Positions 1 to 12,860 of a stretch of 64,000 nucleotides of DNA are shown here, piece by piece. Source of the DNA: Solea solea. Lineage: Eukaryota; Chordata; Actinopteri; Pleuronectiformes; Soleidae. A program made the translations under genes and the position numbers. Location of the stretch: contig NC_081143.1 in NCBI RefSeq assembly GCF_958295425.1, forward strand, positions 17,894,686 to 17,958,685, in the 5' to 3' direction. Every line of letters begins with the position of its first letter. Position 1 is the first letter of the stretch. The notes under the pieces were generated by a model. It ran no database searches, had not been told where the DNA came from, and was given only the letters and a program-made list of their open reading frames with translations.

Positions 1-374
1 CCTGCTCAAAACACACTGTTTTGTTCCCTTTCTGTCAAGTAATCTTTCATGATCCCCCCCCATTACAGCAGGCTGGCTGCAGTACGGTTACTACTTACCC
101 CGTTAACTAGAGAGGGGAGTCCATGGTCAGCAGCCCCCCCGGCGTTCCACCAGCCTAAACCTCACCAAGGGCCAAGTCTGTTGTCCTCACACACCTACAC
201 ACACACATAAGCATGCACGCATGCACACACACATATACACAGGTGTTCTTTCAAAAGGTAAGTAGAGGATAGTCCAAAGGGTGAGTCTCTGTTTGTTGAA
301 TAGTCCAAAGAGAGGCTGAGGAGTGGAGCACCACTTCACAAGACTGCACCAGCTGCCTGGTTTCACCTACAGTG

Positions 375-409
<35 letters not shown>

Positions 410-535
410 CTCTCTCTCTCTCTGTCCCTCCCTCTCTCTCTCTTCCTCTGTGTCCCACTCACACACTCAAACACACACACACACACAAACTCAAGCACAG
501 ACCCTGCACCTCACACCCGCACACTGTCCGTCTCT
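1..535. repeat. Simple-repeat-rich non-coding DNA
   Basis: No coding exon was recognised. The stretch holds short CA-rich tracts (about 185-240), a long CT microsatellite (about 377-432) and a CA tract (about 468-487). Apparent open reading frames here translate to Ser-Leu or Arg-Glu repeats on either strand and are artefacts of the CT tract. Donor-like sites exist (AAAAG followed by GTAAGT near 256 on plus; GTAAGTAG near 101 on minus), so a 5' untranslated exon cannot be excluded. Confidence 0.7.
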
Positions 536-830
536 GACTGCTCGGGTTTTGCCGGCTGACTCGTATTCACACAGTGAGAGCCCAGATCAGGCAACAGTTG
601 TTGAATTCATGGCACCGCCTCTCCCCCCCCCCCCTCCCTCTGCCTTTCTGCGGTCGCCTAGCAACTGGCTTCTGTGGGTGGGGCTTGCAAGAGTCCTCAC
701 ATTGCTGCACTCTCTGCTCTCAGCTGCCGCCTACTCAGGCTATATTTGCATATTACGCTCCGTCCCGCCTCTGTCTGCTTCTGCTGTAGAAGAGGCCAGT
801 GTGTTGTGTGGGCTTTTGTGGAGGGGTAGA
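536..830. promoter_or_regulatory. Candidate CpG-richer promoter with RFX X-box and octamer
   Basis: This block has more CpG than its surroundings. It contains GTCGCC-T-AGCAAC at 653-665, a perfect match to the RFX X-box consensus (GTNRCC, spacer, RGYAAC). It also has a consensus octamer ATTTGCAT at 744-751, embedded in an AT-rich TATA-like stretch, and a GC-box-like element near 765. That cluster is typical of a vertebrate promoter. The direction is uncertain. On minus, the octamer and TATA-like stretch would precede a start near 715 and the transcript would leave the window. No associated coding exon was found, so the call rests on motifs only. Confidence 0.45.
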
Positions 831-3800
831 GGGCGCGAGGGAGGGAGGTGACTGTTGTCCCTGAAACTGAAACAGTTTGTCTTCAGTGATGCAGCAGATT
901 CCCCAAGAATGGTCAAAAAGAAAACACACAGTGCAGAGAGCAGAGAAGATATATATTCTGCTGGAATTGTCAAGAGGATAAACTTAATTTGAGTTTAGTT
1001 TAATTAAAAAAAAAAAAAAAAGAGAGAGGTTACTTCTTAAGTCACACCACCCCAACTGGGTTACCGCTCAAACAGGGGACATATATTCTGAAACACTGGT
1101 TAATCCAATAAAGACATCACTCATCTTACTCAGTGCAATCTCCTTAATACAGAATTTGGATTAAGGACTGAAGAGGCGCAAACTCTTCCAGTTGGAGCTG
1201 CAGAAGTGGTCTGATCTTGGCTGTTTAGTTCCTCGGGGTTGGAATCAGTCTCTACAGTCCTTCATTTTGCATTAAATCCAATGGTCTCACAATGACAGAG
1301 TATCCTGTGAGCCTACAGTCAACCTCTGAGGGTACAGTATCAACTCTGACGCTACATGACTCAATAACCGAAATGACGACTGCATGGACAAAGCATGATG
1401 TGATATATATATTATTTTTTTAATTTAATTTATTTTTTACAGATAATAAAGAGCTACTCTAAACCAGGAAGTGACTAGTGTGCATCCATTAATTTTTGGT
1501 TGAGTGTTGAGTGTTATTCCAGTGTTAATGTGATAACTCTGCTGTATGGAATTTTATAATGATGAAGGGAAAAAAGAGAGAGGAGGTGTAAATGATGAAG
1601 AGGAGGCGAGAGATGTGATCCAAGATCAGGAAGCCAAATAAAACCTAATTATGTGGAATGGAATGTACCCTTCAAACTATCCCCGTACTCTCTCTCTCTC
1701 TATCCTTTTTGGTTTCTTTCTCCGTCACTTCTCAAAGATGTTGGCAGTGGCTCAACCAATGGCCTGTGGCTATTTGTTTATGTGCAATTTGTTCGAGGGC
1801 TGGCCCCTCTCCTTCTTTTCACAGAAGCCATTTACAATTCTATTCATGTCTACCTGCCTCGTTCAGATGGCAAGGCAGAGTTATGGCCTTTCACAAAGTG
1901 TCAACGCAGTTAAATTGGTGCTATTCTTAGTGGGGGATGACACTGTTGTATCACTTTCCATAGTGATGTATAACAGAAAGTAGGTGCAGTATTTAAGTGA
2001 TGTGGGTCAGTGACAAAGAGATGATGAAAATCAGCAACACACCCCTCTACAAGACCAATGGACACTTGAAGCTTCAGTATGGAACCTCTACAACCCCCTG
2101 TGGATTTTTGAGTAATTACCAAAACACTCTGTTGTGTCTAAGACCCTGCAGTCCATGACCTACTTTTTTCTTCCCTGCTCCTGCCCACACTCTCTCTCAC
2201 ACACAAACCCAGACACAAAGTGAGAAAGAGAAGAGAAGGAAGCGATGCTGTCTCCGATTACTGTACGTGTATATCTGTCTTTTACCTTATCGCTACTGCA
2301 TCCAGGAAACTTAATTGGAGCTGTGCGGTGAAGGAAACAGCAGCAGCTCTAGGGAGCCCACAGTTGCTGTTGGTGAATAAAAACATTTTCGATATTGCTC
2401 GATTGATCGCGTGTGCAATCAGGATTGTGATTAAAATACAAGTGCAAAGTCCTGCTGAACATCCAGGAATACTTGTGCCATGTGCTTCTTCTACCTGCTC
2501 AGTGGCCGCAGACACAGAAATAAAAAACATAAAACTGCTATATTGAGAAATACAGATGAAAGTCATGTGGAGCTGCTAGGCTTAATCAGCATTGTGTGAA
2601 CTAATATTGGCAATGGTTTGAACGTAACAGACATTCCTTTATATTTAAATGTTATGCTCTGCAGCTCTAGGCGAATACATACACACCTTCATACACATGC
2701 ACTATTATTCACTCCACGCTGTATTTAAAAACACAAATCTAACCAATGTGCGTGTTGCACAGTTCAGCTGAAGTAGCTCTGTGGGGAATCTCGACCAGCT
2801 GCTGGAGTTCGCACTGCAGCACAACAAATGATAGAGAGGAGGAGGGTGGGGGTAGAGACAGAGAAGAGCGAGAGAGGGAGAGGCCCGGCACAATTTGAGA
2901 GAAAGAGAGAAAAAGGAGAGCAGTGGAAGCTAACATGGGGTGAGGCAGGGAGACTCTTCAGAGTTGTTAGTCAGCTTTTTTGGACAGAGCAAGGGAAATG
3001 CCAAGAACGCTGCTGTTTCTAGATACACTGAGATGTGTGCAAACATACATTTGCATTTAATATTGAATACTTTATGATGCAGTTGATAGAGTTCCTGCCC
3101 CTGGTAGTTTTTCCAAAACTCATGTCATCATGCCATGTATTTGATGAGGCTATGGGGCTGAACAGGAGCAAAAAACACTAAGGATTGGAGGACTGTTCTA
3201 TATGTATATCTGAACATATTAACTGCACAACTTGAAACTGTAAAAGAGAAGGTCAGATTCAGAGCGAGTGAATGAGGCCAAGTGAAATGAAAAGCCCGGA
3301 ATCTGCAGAATATTCACTGCTATCTTAGTTTTATCAGACGTGAGTAAAAAAAAAAGTACCACCATGACTTACTGCATCTAAATGACTAATATTTGAGACT
3401 GTCATTGCACTTAAGGGTCCAAAGTGTCAAATTTAGGTGAAATTATTTTTGTTTCGCCAAATAATTCCCCATTTAGCAAGGACATCTCTAAAATCTCAGC
3501 ATTTAACAGTGGAGTCTGGTGTATTTAGTGACAGCACTGCTGAAAGCCGGCGATCGTGAACCGAATCACAAACCCGTTCAGCTGTACTTAATTCAGTGAC
3601 TGCAGGAAGTACTGAACTAATCTTTTTAATTAAACAAATCACTGATTCTAATGATTTGGTAGACCGAAAACAACTGCTTTGCTCGTCACTAGTTTTATTA
3701 CTATAGTAATGTAGTAAAATAACGTGCCTGATGCCAAACCGAGCAGAGTCGAGCCAAGTCGTGCTACACCTATATAATGGAAAATACAGGCTGCCCTACA

Positions 3801-6800
3801 TACCCTATCCAGACATACACAGAACTAACACACAGATTCGCTGGTGTACTGCAAACAAATGGGGCTACAAATAGCTTTGTATGAACTTCCTCTAACTTAT
3901 TATTGTCCCTAATCCAATGCGAACAATGTAAACCACTTCATGCTGACAGCCAGACACATCAGACCACAAGAGATCTGTTCTGCTATCGTCCATGATGAAT
4001 AGCAATGTTTGATCAGCTCTTACATAGTCACAGTAAATACAAGTAGCAACACACCAAGTAACCAAAGACTATTTTGTAGGACGTTCCTCACGTCAACTAA
4101 GTTCAGGAAGAGCCACTTCTGCAGTGTGACAAATGTACCTGTTGGTGCCAGTATGGCAGTGATATGAGTGAAAACAGGTCAGTGGGTTAGTCGAGCCTGC
4201 AGGGGGAAAGCTGTATAGGTTTCGATTACTGCTCCCATGGTTAGATTGCATCGGCGTATGGAAGGACACAATGGATATGAATGTCAGGCCAGTGTCACGT
4301 GTGAGGAGAAAATTGAGAGAGGAAGCTCTAAAGTATAGGTAATAATAATGATAATAATGATAATAATAAATAGCTGTAGCAAATATAACTAAGAGAATGT
4401 GAAGGGACGTTGGTCACACTAATCATTCAATGGACAGATCCGAGGTCAGACCATGTAGTGTAGTTTAAAGCAGCTTAGACAAACAGGTAATATCTCCATT
4501 ATGTGCAAACTAACACAGGTTATGGGTCACTTAAGCCTCTCAATGCAATACTGTGTGAAAGCTGATGTTTATTTTGTTCCAACTTACGCAGACCAACTTC
4601 CCCTTCTAAAAAAAAGGTCTTTAGTAAAAAGAGACATAAGCAGCACTGAACATTGTCCTCGTCAGCTGAGCAAGCCTGGCAAACTTCTGACTGACAACAG
4701 ATCAAAGCCTATTGATCAACGCGTCACCACACCATTCATCCATCAAATCACTACACCAGACCAATGGCAGAGCAGATGACAGAGGAATCAATGTGGAGGT
4801 GAGGCAGAGGAGAATAAAGACAAGTGTGTCTCTTGATTGAAATTGAGATTAGAGAGGAAGGAGATGTGACAGAAAGGTCTGAGAGAAGTTAAACCCAACA
4901 CTCAATGTTTTTGACAGGAGCTGAAGAAGAACTACACAGCTTCAGCAGGATGTTCAACATTTCAATGGCAATGTTTATCTTCCTCTATTAAAAGGTTACA
5001 GTGGGTAAAGCGGTGACACTTTGTGGGAGCTGAAATGAAAACGGTGCGACTTAAAAAGGGCAGCTAATTATCCTCACAGACAGGTGAGAAAACACTCAAC
5101 CATGAAAGGAGTTAGTGACCAGGAGCATAGAATACAAGTGCACTTATTCACAAGCAGTGATGCCGTGTTGCCGTGTCTGAATGGCAATAAGACAATAATA
5201 GTTTTAATTTCTTTGTCAATATTCTTTCTTAACTTGTTAATGGTTTAAAGAAAATATATTATATAGCAGTAGCACTTCACCATGGTAACATTTGAAACAA
5301 AATTACTCTTCTTTACTCACAGTTCTCGTTTACATGTCAAAAGGTTTATGAGCAAACTGTGGTTACTGTGTGCGCTTCTTTGTGTCATGGTGTTGTGACA
5401 ATGCGGGGACACAATTTTACTGAAACACCTGTTGAAACAGTTTGTACAATAAAAGTGTTCCTCTAGATCACTGACTGAAGCAACTCTGAAGCAACATTAT
5501 GTGTAACTCTGATCTGTAACCTTTCTACAAACCCCCAGTTGTCAACCTGTTATACGTCTGTAAGTTCTTCAGTGCAACAATCTTGATAACCTCACACAAG
5601 TTAGATTTTTTTTTTTTTTACCATTAATAGTGGTGTAGGACAGTCACATTTATGCTTTGTCTTATTTATGTATACCACAATACACAAATACCTGAGTTGC
5701 AAAGCATTGTGTTCATTTACATGACGTTGTTAAATCATGTTTTAAATATCCAATGACGTCACTGGCTCTTCAGTGGCACAAGAGCGAGAAAGGTTGCAAA
5801 GGAGGAGGCAGTGAACCAGAACTGAGCTCCTGTGACAGCTTTTATATGCAGGCCACACATCACAGGACAATCAGCGACCTAATTAAACAAACAGAAAGAA
5901 AATGAGGGAGAAAGGGGGGAAGAAAGAGGGAAGAAATAGAGGGGAGAAAGAGAGGGATGAACCGATTGAGTGTCGGGACAAAAAGAAGAAGAAAAAGAGA
6001 AAACTGGGCCTCAAACAAACAAAAATCTGCAATGAGAGAGTGGGAATGAGATGACGTTTAGAAAATCAATGATTAAAACAGCCACCGCCTAAATAAACTA
6101 CTGACTGCAGATGAGAATTGAAAGGAATGGAGGAATAGTAACAAGCATGGTGAAGAGCGGCGGTGCTGTGTTCTGCACATCGGCCTTGAGCAATGCTGCT
6201 TGGAAATGCTGGCTCAGATTTGGGGGCACAGAGAAGGATATTAGGGGCAGTAGTGCTGTTGCAAGCAATCCAGTTCATCCGTTTGAAAAGCAGAAGATAA
6301 TGTCTGTGGAAATCAAGACAGACACATGAACAGCGGAGCTCTGGCCACACATCAAGCACTGGTTAGGGGAGATAACAATGGACAGAGACAGAGAGAGAGA
6401 GAGACAGCAAATTAACGAGGGAGGGAGGTTAAGGCTTAGAAATAAGAAAAGGATTTTTTGGATCACACAAAACTACATTCAGAGGTGGTTAGTGAATGCA
6501 ATGTGTCCAATGAGGAAAATCAGCATTATAGTGAAACTATTTATAAGCCACCACCACAATATTAACATTGACTGCCAACATGATTTTTTGTTCTCTAAAT
6601 GTTAAAATTTTAATTCATGTTACACCTGCATCTTCTCTCTCTTCCTCAATAAGAAAGTCCAGTGGCCTACATCTAAACTCATGAAGATACAATGACCTGG
6701 ATTACTGATCTCTCTCTCTCCTACTCATGAGAATACACAGACACACAAAAGTAGAGTCACAGTCAGACTTGTTAAAAACAAGGATGTCGGTGCACATTAG

Positions 6801-7976
6801 CATACAGCATGAGTAAGTGAGATCAACTGAATTCATCCTCTTTACTGTTATTGTGTAGCACAACGAAAGTGCTTTTGTGACAACCCCAGAGGTGCATTTA
6901 AAATCCCAAGAGAAACAAAGAACAAACAAACCCAGAAATAAGAAAGGTAATTTAAAAGCAGAACGATCATTTAAAAAGAGATCACACGTGTGAACAGTCT
7001 CATTTCTTGCTGTTAACTTGTGATCGCATCTCTCAGGACGGACATGAATACCAGGTCTGAACCATGGACCATAGTCAACGATAACGGGTTCATTTCTTTT
7101 TTGAGGCCATGACAACACTCTCAGTGGAGAAATACAAACTGGGGAAGTAAAAGAGAAATATAACTGTGCCTGTTTCCAAAGCCAGATGAAATGACAGATT
7201 ATATTCTGACTCAGATGTGTGACACTATCTATGTAAGGCAGAGAACGAAACACGTGAATCTGCTGTGACTGAGAGGGTCATTTTGAAGTGGAATTTATTC
7301 TTAATAAAGAAACGTAACAGGGCATTATTACCAGGTGTGTGGTTTGCTATTTAATAAATGTTTATTTGAGGAAATACGTTTGAAAATCTGTGTTTTACAT
7401 TTTCTGTAATATTCTATTCTATTCTATTCTATTCACATTTGCTGTAATAAACAACCGCAAGTACTTATCGGTCTTATGCTGAACATTGTGACCCTTCCTT
7501 CTTCATTCGGTGGAGGAGGGACAGCTATACATGTTGTTTGTTTTGCACTTAGTTCTGTTTTTCAGGGGACAAGGACACAAGCACCCTGACAGAATGAGAA
7601 GTAAAGTGTGAAAGCGGTTGTCATCGTTATAAGAAAAGACAGAGTAGCTGCATAAACGCAAATACACACATGAAAGACGGGGACCTTTTAACCCTGAGAT
7701 CTAAAGAAGATTGCACGAGTTGTCAGGAAAAGTTCCAGTGCATCCACAACTAAAGAGATGGATACAGTTCAGTTCAGAAGCACACACTGAAGCACCTGCA
7801 TTGCCAAAGGGGGAAAACACATGAAAATTCAATCCTCTGAAGTGGTGCTTTCAACTTGCCCCTATCAAACACCTGGCCGTGTTCAAGAGTGGAAAGCTGG
7901 TGAAGACTACCATTGATCCATTTAGTGTGGACAAATCACGTTTTGTTTTGTTGCCCAAAATCACAAATTTGCCACA
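831..7976. other. Non-coding stretch, no gene recognised
   Basis: I see no convincing coding exon. Minor contents are poly-A runs, a TAATAATGA-type tract near 4340-4370, purine-rich DNA at 5890-6010, an ATTCT pentanucleotide microsatellite at about 7410-7434, and a stretch at about 3728-3785 resembling a common fish MITE end (GAGCAGAGTCGAGCCAAGTCG). A 183-codon minus-strand frame at 6702-7253 has no recognisable domain and is treated as chance. Since the Rab11-FIP4-like gene runs toward lower coordinates, this may be intron of that gene. Confidence 0.6.
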
Positions 7977-8669
7977 CTCTACACCAGGGGTGCTCAGTAC
8001 GTCGATCGCGATCTACCAGTCGATCGCAAAGGTAGCGTGGGTAGATCGCATAACGTTAAAAAAAAATAGACTTCAGCCTATCATCCATCCTGTCACTTGA
8101 TTGATATACAGGGCAGCCAGTCAGCTGACATCTGACTTTTTCTGACACTTAGGTCACTGCGCATGTGCAAACAACGGCGCTAAGTGCAGCAGCAAAACTA
8201 ACAAGATAGCTAGCGAGTTACCTCCAATTTTTCTCTTAAACTTAAGAAAGGGTATAAAAATGAGTGGGGGAGCTGGACCAAGTTAAAAGACAAAAACGTA
8301 TCACTTTCATACAGAATGGGAGGATGGCTTTTGTTCACGATGACATTTTCGAAGTGCGTTTGATGATCATTTGTTAGTGTGCTTGAGGCTGGCTGTCAGC
8401 AGCTACTGTGCTGATTCCATTCAGTGCAAGTCATCAGAGTAAAGTCAGGTAATGACAAAAAATGTACATAGTTAATTGTGTTGTGTTGTGCAATATGGGC
8501 TCATGTGGTAATGCAAGGTACATCAACATACATTGTACATATAAAGAATTCTCAATATATTTATAAATAAATATATGTTTTGCATTTTTGTAGTAGGTAG
8601 ATCATTTAGACTTGGTCATTTTATAAGTAGCTCGCATGCTGAAAAAGTGTGAGCACCCCTGCTCTACAC
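7977..8669 (+). mobile_element. Non-autonomous hAT transposon with 8-bp target duplication
   Basis: The element spans 7985-8661 (677 bp). Its ends are perfect 12-bp terminal inverted repeats (CAGGGGTGCTCA and its complement), flanked by identical 8-bp direct repeats CTCTACAC at 7977-7984 and 8662-8669. An 8-bp duplication with CAG-starting ends is diagnostic of the hAT superfamily. Inside, from the ATG at 8260, is a short broken reading frame starting MSGGAGPS, with a TYHFHTEWE-like stretch interrupted by stops. It resembles the amino end of vertebrate hAT-derived transposases. The bulk of the transposase is missing, so this is an internally deleted, immobile copy. Confidence 0.9.
8260..8346 (+). 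pseudogene. Remnant of hAT transposase amino terminus
   Basis: This lies inside the hAT element. Translation from the ATG gives MSGGAGPS, a stop, then KTKTYHFHTEWEDGF-like residues and further stops. The order (Gly/Ala-rich start, basic Lys-rich patch, aromatic-His-Glu-Trp segment) is what I recall for the start of hAT-derived proteins of the GTF2IRD2/ZBED/SCAND3 type. The copy has lost almost all of the catalytic domain. The exact subfamily cannot be named from so short a piece. Confidence 0.6.
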
Positions 8670-11600
8670 GCTCAACTCTCCATCCACCTGCTCTAAGGCT
8701 GAAAACATATTTAAAAAAAAAAACATGGCAGCAGATTGATTTTCTAAGTGCAAAGTTTAAATGTTACTTTCAGCGCATAATTATCCTTATCAAATTACAG
8801 CAGCAGCATGAAGGTGGATTGCAAAAAAAAAGCTAACGTACTACCCGAGCCAGAAGCTTAAAAGGGAGAATTCTGCTGTGCTGTTTTTGAGAGCTGTCCA
8901 CATCCTCTCCATGCACCTGGCAAAAAATGATAAGAGTGTAGAGAGAAAGCTGTGGAAAGTACAGGTGCTTCAAAAAAAATGTTTCTGCACAGAGACAAGA
9001 TAAAGGTGAAAAAAATGATTCATCTCGGATGGCTTCTGCAAATCAAAGTGAAAATAGAGACCCCCGTCTTCACATTACAGTGTGTCATGACAGACCATCA
9101 GCCAAACTGAAATCAGTGCAGGTATATGTGTATACACGCTCATTTTCCACACATTTAATGTGTGTGTCAAAAAGCTCATGCTTCATGCTCTGCACCCAGA
9201 TGCACTCCTGGCAGGAGGTGACCTCTGTCCTCTGACAGACGGTCGGAACCTGTGGCAACCCACACTCTGAAACTCCTATCTAAAAAAAACCTGCTCAAAG
9301 TCACAAAGGTCGTGTAAACTTCCAGAAAACTGCCAACAATTTTAAATGTATAATTAGGCAATATTCTCCTATCATTAATATGAATGTGCCAACAAAAAAC
9401 ACATTTTGTGGAATAAATTGTTATTTTTTTACTCTCTAACAAAGCATTCTTTCTCTGCATAACACAGAAGAAAGAGCTCTGGGAGACACAGGAAGAAAAC
9501 GTAATCATGGGATTGGCTGAAGTAATCAAATGCCATTGAGCAGCATCATTTTTCAGAGAGTGGAAAGAGAATTGGCCCACTTGCATGTGCTAATGCTTCA
9601 CAAAGTAGAGTAAGAGAATCTGAGAATGAAGCCAAAGAAAAGAAGATGCATAATGATGGGATAGTGAACGCACTATGAGAGTAAACATGATGTGTCGAAA
9701 GAATAAGTAATTACTGAGAGCCAAATGAGCATATTATGAGTTACAGCCACTGCTCCACAGTCAGATTATGAGAGAAAATCGTTTGTGTATGTCCATGAGA
9801 GAAAGATAGAGGAAAAAAGGAGAGAGGGAAAATCTTGGCATGGATGAGTGATTTTCATTAGCAGTCCTCCCCTATAGCTGGATAGTTACAGGATAATCAT
9901 GTTGGCTTGGTGGCTGTGTGTCCTTGACTGTCATTGGTATGTCTCTGCTGGGCCTTGTCTCTATTCCAGTCTGAGCGTTTTTGTGTTTGACCTTTTCGAG
10001 CATAAATACTGACTTAGTCAGGACCAGTAGTCCTCATGGAGACCAAACAATTGACCTAATTTCTGAGAAACTGGGTAAATCTAGGGCTGAGATTAAATTG
10101 TGGAGAAGTTAAGGTTGCCAAAAATGGTGAGGCAGAAATGCTTGCGCTCTGCCAAATCAACATCAGTCCTTTTCAGTACAATTTGCCTCTTGTTTAAGAT
10201 TTTTCAATAGCTGAAAAAATCTGACAAAAGTGACCACAATAAAGTCCCTCATTCTGCTCTCAGTATTTTTAAGCTTTTGGTGAAAGAATTAGAGAAAACA
10301 ATGTAACAATGGTACTTGGACAGATTCACCTCTGCAACAACTAAATGTGCACTGATCTATTTTAAGCAGGACACCTCTGCTGTATTTTTCTATTGACACG
10401 GTCTACTGATTGACCTCCGCTTGAATAGAGTTAGAAAGATTTTGCAACTCCACAATACTTACTGATTTCCTCAAGGGTGTTTTCCAGAAGTCCGCAGCTT
10501 TGTGATTGAGGAGTGAAAATGACTGCATTTCTTTTACACACAAAGCTGTGTTGACGATAGTTTTCTTTTCACACTCTAGAAGTACAGAGTATTGTTTGCA
10601 GATAGCTTAAAAAGAAAAAAAAAATAGCAAGAAGGCAAAGATTAAAGGTGTTCAGTGAGGTGACACAGCCACCATCAATGTGTCCATACAGCAGTTCTGA
10701 ACCTGGGAGCTGCAAAAGAAAACACTACTGCAAAGGGGCCACATGGGAGAATGATGGAGTAACCAATGGACGTACAAGCAGATTTACTGATGTATGGAAC
10801 AATCAGGCTGCACCTGCAGCTGCTTTGCTTTTCTGGCCTTCCACCTCTCATTCATAGGAGCCAATGATGGATGACACACCACACAAACATCAGTTTGCCT
10901 TGGGTGTCTTTATAGTGTGGGACTGTTCCAAGTTTGAAGAAAAAGACAACATAACAATGTAGAACTTCAAACTGGTTAATGTCAACTGGAATTAAACAAC
11001 AAACTCTGAAAATGCCAAAATTTGTATGGGGACATTTCTGGGGAAAATAAGGACTTTTGTAATTTGATATAATCTAATCTAATCTAAATGAACTGCATTG
11101 AAGCCTTTTATTTTTTAGGATTTTGCGGACTATGATTTACTTTTTTAAGATCTGTACAGAGCATGTTTATACTGTAGCAGTGACCACACACACACACACT
11201 CAGACTCTGACCATATCATTCACTCCTGTTTCCATCTGATCAGATTTGGAAGCGTGGCCTGATGAGCGTCACCTTCCCTAATGGACCATGTCACTCACAT
11301 CTACTGACAGGACGGACGGCTCAAATGAGATAAAAGGTGCATTCTTTAGTTTATCTGACTTTGTTGTTCTCCTGCTCTCTGCTTCGTCAACCACAAATCT
11401 TTCCTTTGTACTGTTTTGTTTTGGTGTTTTACTGTTCTGCTTCCCTTTCATCTCTTCAGACTTCTCTCGGTGTCTGCATACCATCTGCTGCTCTTCATGC
11501 TTTCCAACCTCTCATTCCCTCACATCCATTCAATCCATCACACTTCATCTTTCCCTCTAACTGCCTTCTTCTTCTCCCTAATTTATTTCCTTGCGTCCTC

Positions 11601-12255
11601 CTTTGTTTTCCTGACATCATCATTTTCCCCTTGCTCACTCCCAGACTTATGCTCTATGACCATGGCATATTTTATGCACTATATCTATTAAACACAAAGA
11701 TCCTTGTCATATTTTATGTATGACTTTGCCATTACTGTCATAGCATGTCTGTCTGTGTCTGGTTGCACACAACATCCATCTTATATTACTGTCAGATTTA
11801 CTGTGTTCACATGCACTTGTATAAATAAATACCAATATTAACCGCAACGATCCTTTATCACAGTCTCTTTCACAACACTGTACTTTGGCAGTCAAACCAG
11901 CAATCTGTCCAAAACTCAAGCCAAATGAAACTCATTTACTATTTAGGTTACAATTAGATGACAAACTAATTGATTTCATTTGGCATGGTGTATTTCACAT
12001 ACGAATGCAAACATTAAAATCTCAAAATCTCAGGAAATGGTATCGAAGCTCCACTGCATCTCTGCATAGATCAATACTTTAAAGCCCATACACTGATCTG
12101 TAATTCTGTGAGAAGAAAATATTTCCATTGATCTTCAGAAACACTTTGAAGCTGTGCAGTAAAGGCTATGCATGACAAGGATCTGGGGATAGAAAACATA
12201 CCCCAATACTAGGATACTTTTAGTAAAGCATTATAGTGCTGTTTTTTTCCACACA
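8670..12255. other. Non-coding stretch, no gene recognised
   Basis: No supported exon or RNA gene. It contains scattered poly-A runs, a TAATC short tandem near 11068-11086 and a pyrimidine-rich segment at 11330-11640. Three overlapping plus-strand frames in that segment are low-complexity Ser/Phe/Leu and unlikely to be coding. Confidence 0.6.
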
Positions 12256-12259
12256 AAAT

Positions 12260-12385
12260 GCAAAAACAATATTAAGGCTGAAACAATTACTCGAATAATC
12301 GCTTATTAATCGACTACTATATGAATCGCCACCTATTTTGATAATCAATTAATCGGTTTGACTGGTTTTTGATTAATTAAAACAA
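12260..12385. repeat. Degenerate interspersed repeat (ATTAATCG-type)
   Basis: A block begins AAGGCTGAAACAATTACTCG and is dense in ATTAATCG-like words. It resembles a very common fish DNA-transposon-derived repeat (GCTGCAACGATTAATCGATTAATCG type). Its ends are not clear and no target duplication was found. It is assigned by resemblance to memory only. Confidence 0.45.
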
Positions 12386-12659
12386 GATTTCAGATTTTTT
12401 AGCTTCTCACATGTTGCCACACTGTCCTCTAATCACAAGACAATTGTGAAATCTAAAAAGACAGCTTATTATAATGTGCCATCACCACGCATCATGATAT
12501 ATCACATCACATCAAAGTGTTTCCATGGCTGTCAGTGAGGCCATCAGTCAACTGTGTGGCCAGAGAGGTCATCATGTTAGTTTCAGATCAGATCCACGCA
12601 AAGAAAAAGAAAGAATCAAAACATACCAACCAAAGTGAATAATCAAAGATAAAATAATA

Positions 12660-12860
12660 AGGGCAGGTCATGGGCCATGGCCAAGAGGAGAGGGAACTGG
12701 GCTTGTAACTGGAGGGTTGTCGGTTCAGAAACCCTGCCAGGTCTACAGGCTTGGGTACCCCTGAGCAAGTTACCAAACATCTATTGCCTGCCAAAAGGGC
12801 ACACATGAACATTCCCATTCCAGTGAATAGGACACTAGTCTATGTCAATTTATTGGTTAA
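12660..12860 (+). mobile_element. tRNA-derived SINE-like repeat
   Basis: The block around 12670-12800 reads like a tRNA-related SINE head: an A-box-like GGCCAAGAGGAGAGGGAACTG, then GGGCTTGTAACTGGAGGGTTG, a B-box-like GGTTCAGAAACC, and CCCCTGAGCAAGTTACC. This head and the 'cccctgagcaag' body are typical of a widespread fish SINE. It is not a functional tRNA gene: the B box differs from GGTTCGANNCC and no tRNA fold with an anticodon arm is preserved. Confidence 0.6.

Noticed and set aside
323..851. Overlapping plus and minus frames rich in Ser-Leu or Arg-Glu
   Set aside because: They are translations of the CT microsatellite and flanking promoter-like DNA.
2220..2566. Two opposing frames of about 100 codons
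   Set aside because: Mutual shadows without motifs or splice context.
6702..7253. 183-codon minus-strand open frame
   Set aside because: No signal, domain or repeat pattern typical of a protein, AT-rich context, and no splice-linked neighbour. Length is tolerable by chance over 64 kb on six frames.
11288..11723. Three overlapping plus frames of 90-128 codons
   Set aside because: Pyrimidine-rich DNA gives Ser/Phe/Leu-rich frames in all phases, with no conserved motif.
12660..12860. Possible tRNA gene
   Set aside because: A- and B-box-like words are present but degenerate, and the context is that of a dispersed SINE. No complete cloverleaf.
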